Made by a program: the position numbers and the translations under genes. The notes below the pieces were generated by a model, which saw only the letters and a list, made by a program, of their open reading frames with translations, did no database searches and had not been told where the DNA came from. Positions 60,383 to 64,000 of a DNA stretch of 64,000 bases are shown in pieces (the stretch's first letter is position 1; the number at the start of each line of letters is the position of its first letter). Origin of the DNA: Ceratorhiza oryzae-sativae. Its lineage: Eukaryota > Basidiomycota > Agaricomycetes > Cantharellales > Ceratobasidiaceae. The DNA lies in contig JARWMV010000011.1 in the NCBI GenBank assembly GCA_030998015.1, positions 124,001 to 188,000 of the forward strand, read 5' to 3'.

Positions 60383-61782
60383 GGATGGCTTGGTGCCTTG
60401 CAGCTGAGTAAGATAGCTGAGGATAGAGTGAGGCATCAGTGGGAATCAGAATTCCCCTCTGACAATCGCAAGCATGCACTGTGCTTAAGAGATTCTGGGT
60501 TCCATCACCAGTACGAAGGTGCTCACAAAACTGAGACATGTGGTGGGGAGAGTTGAACCAACAGTCAAAGCGAAGTACAAGCTTGTTGGGCTTGCCAAGA
60601 CCATTGAAGTGCTGCTCAAGCACAACATTGTAGTGATCATATGCATTAGAGCGCCAACCCTGGTGCTCAGCATCTAAAAATAAATGGTTCAGCACTAAGG
60701 CTGTCAAGCATCAATGGATGAGAGATGTACCTAAGATGTTTGAGTCGGTTTCGTCCCAGACTTCAGCATTGTTCATTGCACTGAGACCTTTATGACACTT
60801 TAGACAACAACGAACGGGCTTGTCTGGAGCAGGATGGGTAGCAGAGGGCAGTTTGGAGGGTTCAGTTGTAGACATGTTGAAAAGATGTTGATGACTTTGA
60901 ATGCTCCCTGCTTGCACTTTTATAAACACAAAATACACTGGTGAGTCAAGAAAATTATGCACTATTTTTCTAGCAAGCATATGATGCGCATATAGGACAT
61001 CATTGCTGCCCAGTTGAAAATATACATTTTACTGTAAAATGTACAAACAGCAAGTGCTGCTCCATAATCCCAGTGCTTGGCACCCATGGGCTCACCCGGG
61101 TTTGCTCCCACGCCTAGCATACCCACATCATATATTCCATTCAGTTTCTGGAACCAGCCAAGGCTCTCCAGGTAATTTCCTGCAGGTAATTACCCAGGCT
61201 CATCTGACTTCTCGCTATCCATTTTAATCCCTACTCTATGAGTATATTAGGGAGAGTCTGAGAGCCTTAAGCCTCAGAACTTGACCTCCTGTTGAACATC
61301 ACCTTCTACCTGCATGGCCACCAAGCCAAGCAGCTCCTGCCCAGTGCTCTTAAGCACAAGTGCAACTCTTAAACCCCTCTGTGTCTTGTTGCAACCATCC
61401 CCTTTGCTGCATGTCCTTCCCTAGACATTGTGGCCTTGATCCTTGGCATTACAGCCTTTGGATCTGCCTTCACCTCATAAGCATTAGGCATCACTGCTCA
61501 GGTTGTTGGTTCTGACAGTCCACTCCTGAAGAAATTCATCTCTGAACTGTTGACCTGATGTTGAAAGGTTTGGGTATATGGATTCAATGAGCTCTGCATG
61601 TGATGCAACATGCATTCAAGGGTCAAAGTCAACAGCTCCAGTGTGTCCATCCTGAATTGAGGAACCTTGGCCAATCTGTAAGAGGTAGTTGGCAAACTGA
61701 ATAGCCTCTGGGTTGCCTTGCAGCTGCATGTTCTCTGTTAGATGGAGCTTTTGCATTTGTGGCCAAAGAGGAGAGCATTTTA

Positions 61783-62456
61783 TGTCAAGACCCCCTGTTA
61801 CTATCCTTTGGTCTTCCTTAAGTAGTGGCTATGTCAGTTGTGTTGTCTATTTATATCTATTGTGTGTCTCTATTCTACAGTGTATGGTTGAGGTCCCTGT
61901 GGTGGACAAGATAAAGCAAGCTGAGGTCCTCCAGCTTGCTCCCTATTTCTTATATATTCCACAAGGCATGAGTCATACCTCCCTGCAGTCTGCAGTGTTT
62001 ACAGGTCATGTGAGTGGTCCAGTCATGAGTAAACAGTATGGATACCTCACATGATTGTCTATAACCTGTATGTAAGTTGCTCTTAGGGTTGTTGCAGCTC
62101 CAAATCTTATAGAGCCACACAAGGTCCAAGGGTCACATGATTTAAGCACTGAGGTCACATGATAACTTGCTCCTTGCTCCAAGTTACAATGAAGAGAATT
62201 GCAGGAGCAAGTTAGGTAACCACCATAAGCACCAAAGTCATGTGATGTGTTAAGCACAAGGGTCACATGACAACTTGCTCCTTGCTCCAAGTTACAATGG
62301 AGAGAATTGCAGGAGCAAGTTAGATAACCACCATAAGTGCTAGGCTAAGCACCAAGGTCACATGACCTTGTTTATAGCTTGTTTGACTTAGGAGAAAATG
62401 CTATAAATTATAGGCTAATTCTCTTGTTATGTTATGGCTGTCTGTGCAGGTCATAA
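61783..62456. mobile_element. 674-bp insertion of unknown class in the helicase gene
   Basis: The helicase frame stops at ...AACLK and resumes at CSPLW when the segment is removed. The 7-bp repeat CATTTTA (61776-61782 and 62457-62463) flanks it. The ends (TGTCAAGACC and, reversed, TTATGACCTG) show only weak inverted similarity. It has no significant coding capacity and contains a 108-bp tandem duplication. Class unresolved: possibly a small non-autonomous element. Confidence 0.6.
62130..62370. repeat. Two-copy tandem repeat, period ~108 bp
   Basis: The unit starting GTCACATGA at 62154 recurs at 62262 and includes the shared block CTTGCTCCTTGCTCCAAG and GGAGCAAG, which can form a stem. Copies differ at a few bases. 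A partial third start, GTCACATGACC, follows near 62359. Confidence 0.7.
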
Positions 62457-63404
62457 CATTTTAGACATGCTGCAATGATCTGTTCAGGTTCTCCTTGAGG
62501 GATGACTGGCAGGATTTGCTGGAAATCACCACCAAAAACAACAGTGATACCACCAAACAGCCAATTGGGTTTTGAGCAGAGATCCTGACAGGTGTGTTTG
62601 AAAGCCTCTGCACAGTAATGGTGTTGCATAGGTACCTCATTCCAGATTATAAGCTTTGTTTGCTATATGAGTTTTGCAAGGTCAGAGGATTTGTTGATTG
62701 AGCAGGTGCCAACTTCATGAATTTTGATAGGAATGCTGAACCTTGAGTGAAATGTTTGGCCACCTGGAAGAAGGAGAGAAGCAATCCCAGAAGATGCAAT
62801 ACAAAGCACAATGTGGCCTTCAGAGCACAGCTTGTTACAAAGCACCTTGTATAGGAAGGTTTTTCCTGTGCCAGCTGGGCCATCAAGGAAGAATATTTGG
62901 CCTCTGGATTCAGTAACAGAAGTATAGACCTGGTCAAATGCATGATGTTGCTGTGGGTTCAATTGGCCTAAAAGTTCATCAGGTAAACCATCTGGAATAC
63001 CTGGCAGAGTAGAGTCTGTTCTAGAATGAGTCTATTGTGCTCTTGGTACTGGTCCCAGCCACCTTCAGATTTTGGGAGTTTTACACATTCCATAGTGAAA
63101 CCTGCATCCTCAACCAATTGTTGAATCAAACAGAGGGTGTAGTCATAGACCTGGTCATCTGTGAGGTTTGGTATATTCCAGCCTTGTCTTTGAATGTTGT
63201 GTTATGGATTGTCACAAATATGGTGTTTATAATTGTCCCACAGTTTTTTTGCATCAGCTGGAGAACTGAATGTAAGAATGACCACAAATAGTTTCTGGAG
63301 CTGAGATCCAGTTTGCATTCCAGAAGTCTCTTCAAGACACCTAGTCCATTCACCATTGTCTTTCTCATGCAGGGAGGTTTCAGGGGAGCTAAGATACAAA
63401 TCAT

Positions 63405-63534
63405 ACTTAGCTCAACTACAAAGGTAGAGAACTATGCATATACTGTACCTAAGATATAAATCATACTATGAGGCACAGTGAGAAAGAAAAAAATACATGA
63501 AAGGAGAAAGAAAAACTATACCTTATCTCAACTA
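63405..63534. other. A/T-rich spacer between helicase remnant and inverted LTR
   Basis: Contains two copies of an ATA(C/T)AAATCATACT motif about 60 bp apart (63395 and 63452) and a purine-rich GAGAAAGAAAAA stretch. No coding potential. Confidence 0.5.
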
Positions 63535-64000
63535 TGTTACAGGTCAGGGTACACTAGAATATCTAGAGCTTAAACAAATGTAGATATGTTAGTATACACT
63601 AATTGTACTCAATACTTCTTAGACTAGAGTAAGAAGGCTCAAAGTAGTTGCAATGCAATCAAGTAACACTCAAGGTAGTCTTAATCTTTCACAGTGTAAA
63701 CTGACTAATTTATAAGTATAAAGAGCAAGACTACTATGGTCAGGTTCCCTTAGATATCTTAAATGTAGTTCAGCCCTAGTTGCTTGGACTAACTGATACT
63801 AATCTTAATACTAGACTTAAGCAATAGCTTATAGGATAGATGGTGGGCTGCCTAATGTGTGTACTTCCTCAGCTACAGGTACTTAGATTTCCTCTAATAG
63901 CTGGTACTCAATGTCATGCTCAATCAGGTAATATTGTATCCTTATATAACTCTGTATATAAGATACAATGACTCAGGCAGTATATAACTAATATGGTACT
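63535..64000 (-). mobile_element. Part of a second solo-LTR copy, inverted, cut by the window end
   Basis: The reverse complement of 48930-49395, with about six differences over 466 bp by eye. It starts exactly at TGTTAC, the reverse complement of the LTR end TAACA, so the boundary at 63535 is a true LTR terminus. Whether it is a solo LTR or the edge of a complete element lies outside the window. Confidence 0.8.

Larger units (their letters stand above)
51441..60875 (-). pseudogene. hAT transposase, multi-exon, split by the LINE
   Basis: The minus-strand start at 60875 (MSTTEPSKLPSATHPAP) is followed by a Cys-rich segment (RCCLKCHKG) that may be the N-terminal zinc finger. A second exon (60673-60385) ends SAARHQAIL and resumes at 53769 as QAILALCCAWDC, with the LINE between. 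Later exons carry LHLAVDGWTSPS (near 53480), GICLDNASNNNTLVTELQWL (near 53180), LPTCCATHWNTD (near 52570) and the C-terminal dimerisation segment HPCVACLALDLLTVPG / TEHAFLGGRLM (51700-51550), ending at 51441. The transposase catalyses cut-and-paste DNA transposition. At least one in-frame TGA is present near 52968 unless it lies in an intron. Confidence 0.88.
51261..61233 (-). mobile_element. hAT-superfamily DNA transposon carrying a nested LINE
   Basis: Terminal inverted repeats TAGGGATCAAAATGGGT (51261) and, reversed, TAGGGATTAAAATGGAT (61233) match at 15 of 17 positions. The 8-bp target duplication CTCTATGA (51253-51260 and 61234-61241) is perfect and diagnostic of hAT elements. The 9,973-bp span includes a 6.6-kb LINE, so the original transposon was about 3.3 kb. 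Its transposase gene is on the minus strand. Confidence 0.93.
51028..61517 (+). mobile_element. Solo LTR related to the gypsy family, split by a hAT transposon
   Basis: The left piece, 51028-51260, starts TGTCATGGCCTAGACCA like the gypsy LTR. The right piece, 61242-61517, contains GGGAGAGTCTGAGAGCCTTA and ends TCTGACA. Together they make about 509 bp, close to the 527-bp gypsy LTR but clearly diverged, so an older relative. The outer flanks (GTCTG and GTCCA) are a degraded 5-bp target duplication; removing LTR and one copy restores the helicase frame. Everything between 51261 and 61233 is a later insertion. Confidence 0.85.
50341..63404 (-). pseudogene. Helitron-type PIF1 helicase gene remnant, split by nested insertions
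   Basis: Three fragments read in order on the minus strand. N-part, 63404-62457: TGSQLQKLFVVILTFSSPAD, then Walker A GPAGTGKTFLYK near 62870, then [15 protein letters not shown]. Middle part, 61775-61518: NPEAIQFANYLLQIGQG. C-part, 51027-50341: ILAGHNDNVLTLN, then TINKSQGQSAKYVGLDF. These are motifs of the helicase half of Helitron Rep/Hel proteins; the HUH Rep half is not in the window. Removing the inserts restores LK-CSPLW and EWT-ILAGHND junctions. Damage: a one-base frame break near 63013, Walker B reading WNEVPM instead of WDE, and a TGA near 61618. Confidence 0.85.

Noticed and set aside
62100..62370. CRISPR-like or satellite array
   Set aside because: Only two full copies of a 108-bp unit, no short repeats with unique spacers; it is a local tandem duplication in an insert.
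48930..64000. A single element with ~470-bp terminal inverted repeats and a PIF1 helicase inside
   Set aside because: The left repeat is part of a longer 1,314-bp LTR with its own 5-bp target duplication (CTACT), so the inverted copies are better explained as two independent LTR insertions.

Overview
This window looks like fungal nuclear DNA from a filamentous basidiomycete. The genes are dense and split by many 45-60 nt GT-AG introns. They include a tuberin (TSC2) homologue, a TPR-CHAT protein, a secreted subtilase and a TDP1 homologue. A Rhizoctonia/Ceratobasidiaceae-type genome is my best guess; that is inference from gene style and was not tested by any search.

Positions 1-41,030 are genic. 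In order: an unknown membrane protein (1245-3279, +); paralogue A of an unrecognised three-member family (4006-6330, +); a TPR-CHAT gene (6842-10621, -); an unclear small gene (10709-11269, -); a Cys/His-rich protein (13567-14142, +); a large TSC2/tuberin homologue with a RapGAP domain (14530-21231, +); an acidic single-span membrane protein (21880-24477, +); a p31comet-like candidate (26720-27851, +); an unresolved minus-strand gene near 28.1-28.7 kb; paralogues B and C of the same family as A (29565-31776 and 32679-34968, both -); a subtilisin-like protease (36124-37555, -); and tyrosyl-DNA phosphodiesterase 1 (38534-41033, +).

Positions 41,726-64,000 are almost entirely mobile DNA. A complete Ty3/gypsy chromovirus-type element (41731-48003) has 527-bp LTRs and a 5-bp target duplication. 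A 1,314-bp solo LTR (48082-49395) follows, and part of an inverted copy runs off the window end (63535-64000). Between them lies a decayed Helitron-type PIF1 helicase gene opened by successive insertions. A solo LTR sits in the helicase, a hAT transposon in that LTR, a LINE in the hAT, and a small hAT-type MITE in the LINE. A separate 674-bp insert sits elsewhere in the helicase. Most of these insertions show target duplications, and removing them rejoins the broken reading frames.

Two kinds of damage are present. In the mobile elements, the in-frame stops I could place are all TGA, mostly where an Arg CGA codon would be expected, and the two gypsy LTRs differ almost only by transitions. This fits cytosine deamination or a RIP-like process. 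In the host genes, several single-base frame breaks lie in otherwise well conserved genes, some at homopolymers. These may be assembly errors rather than real pseudogenes.
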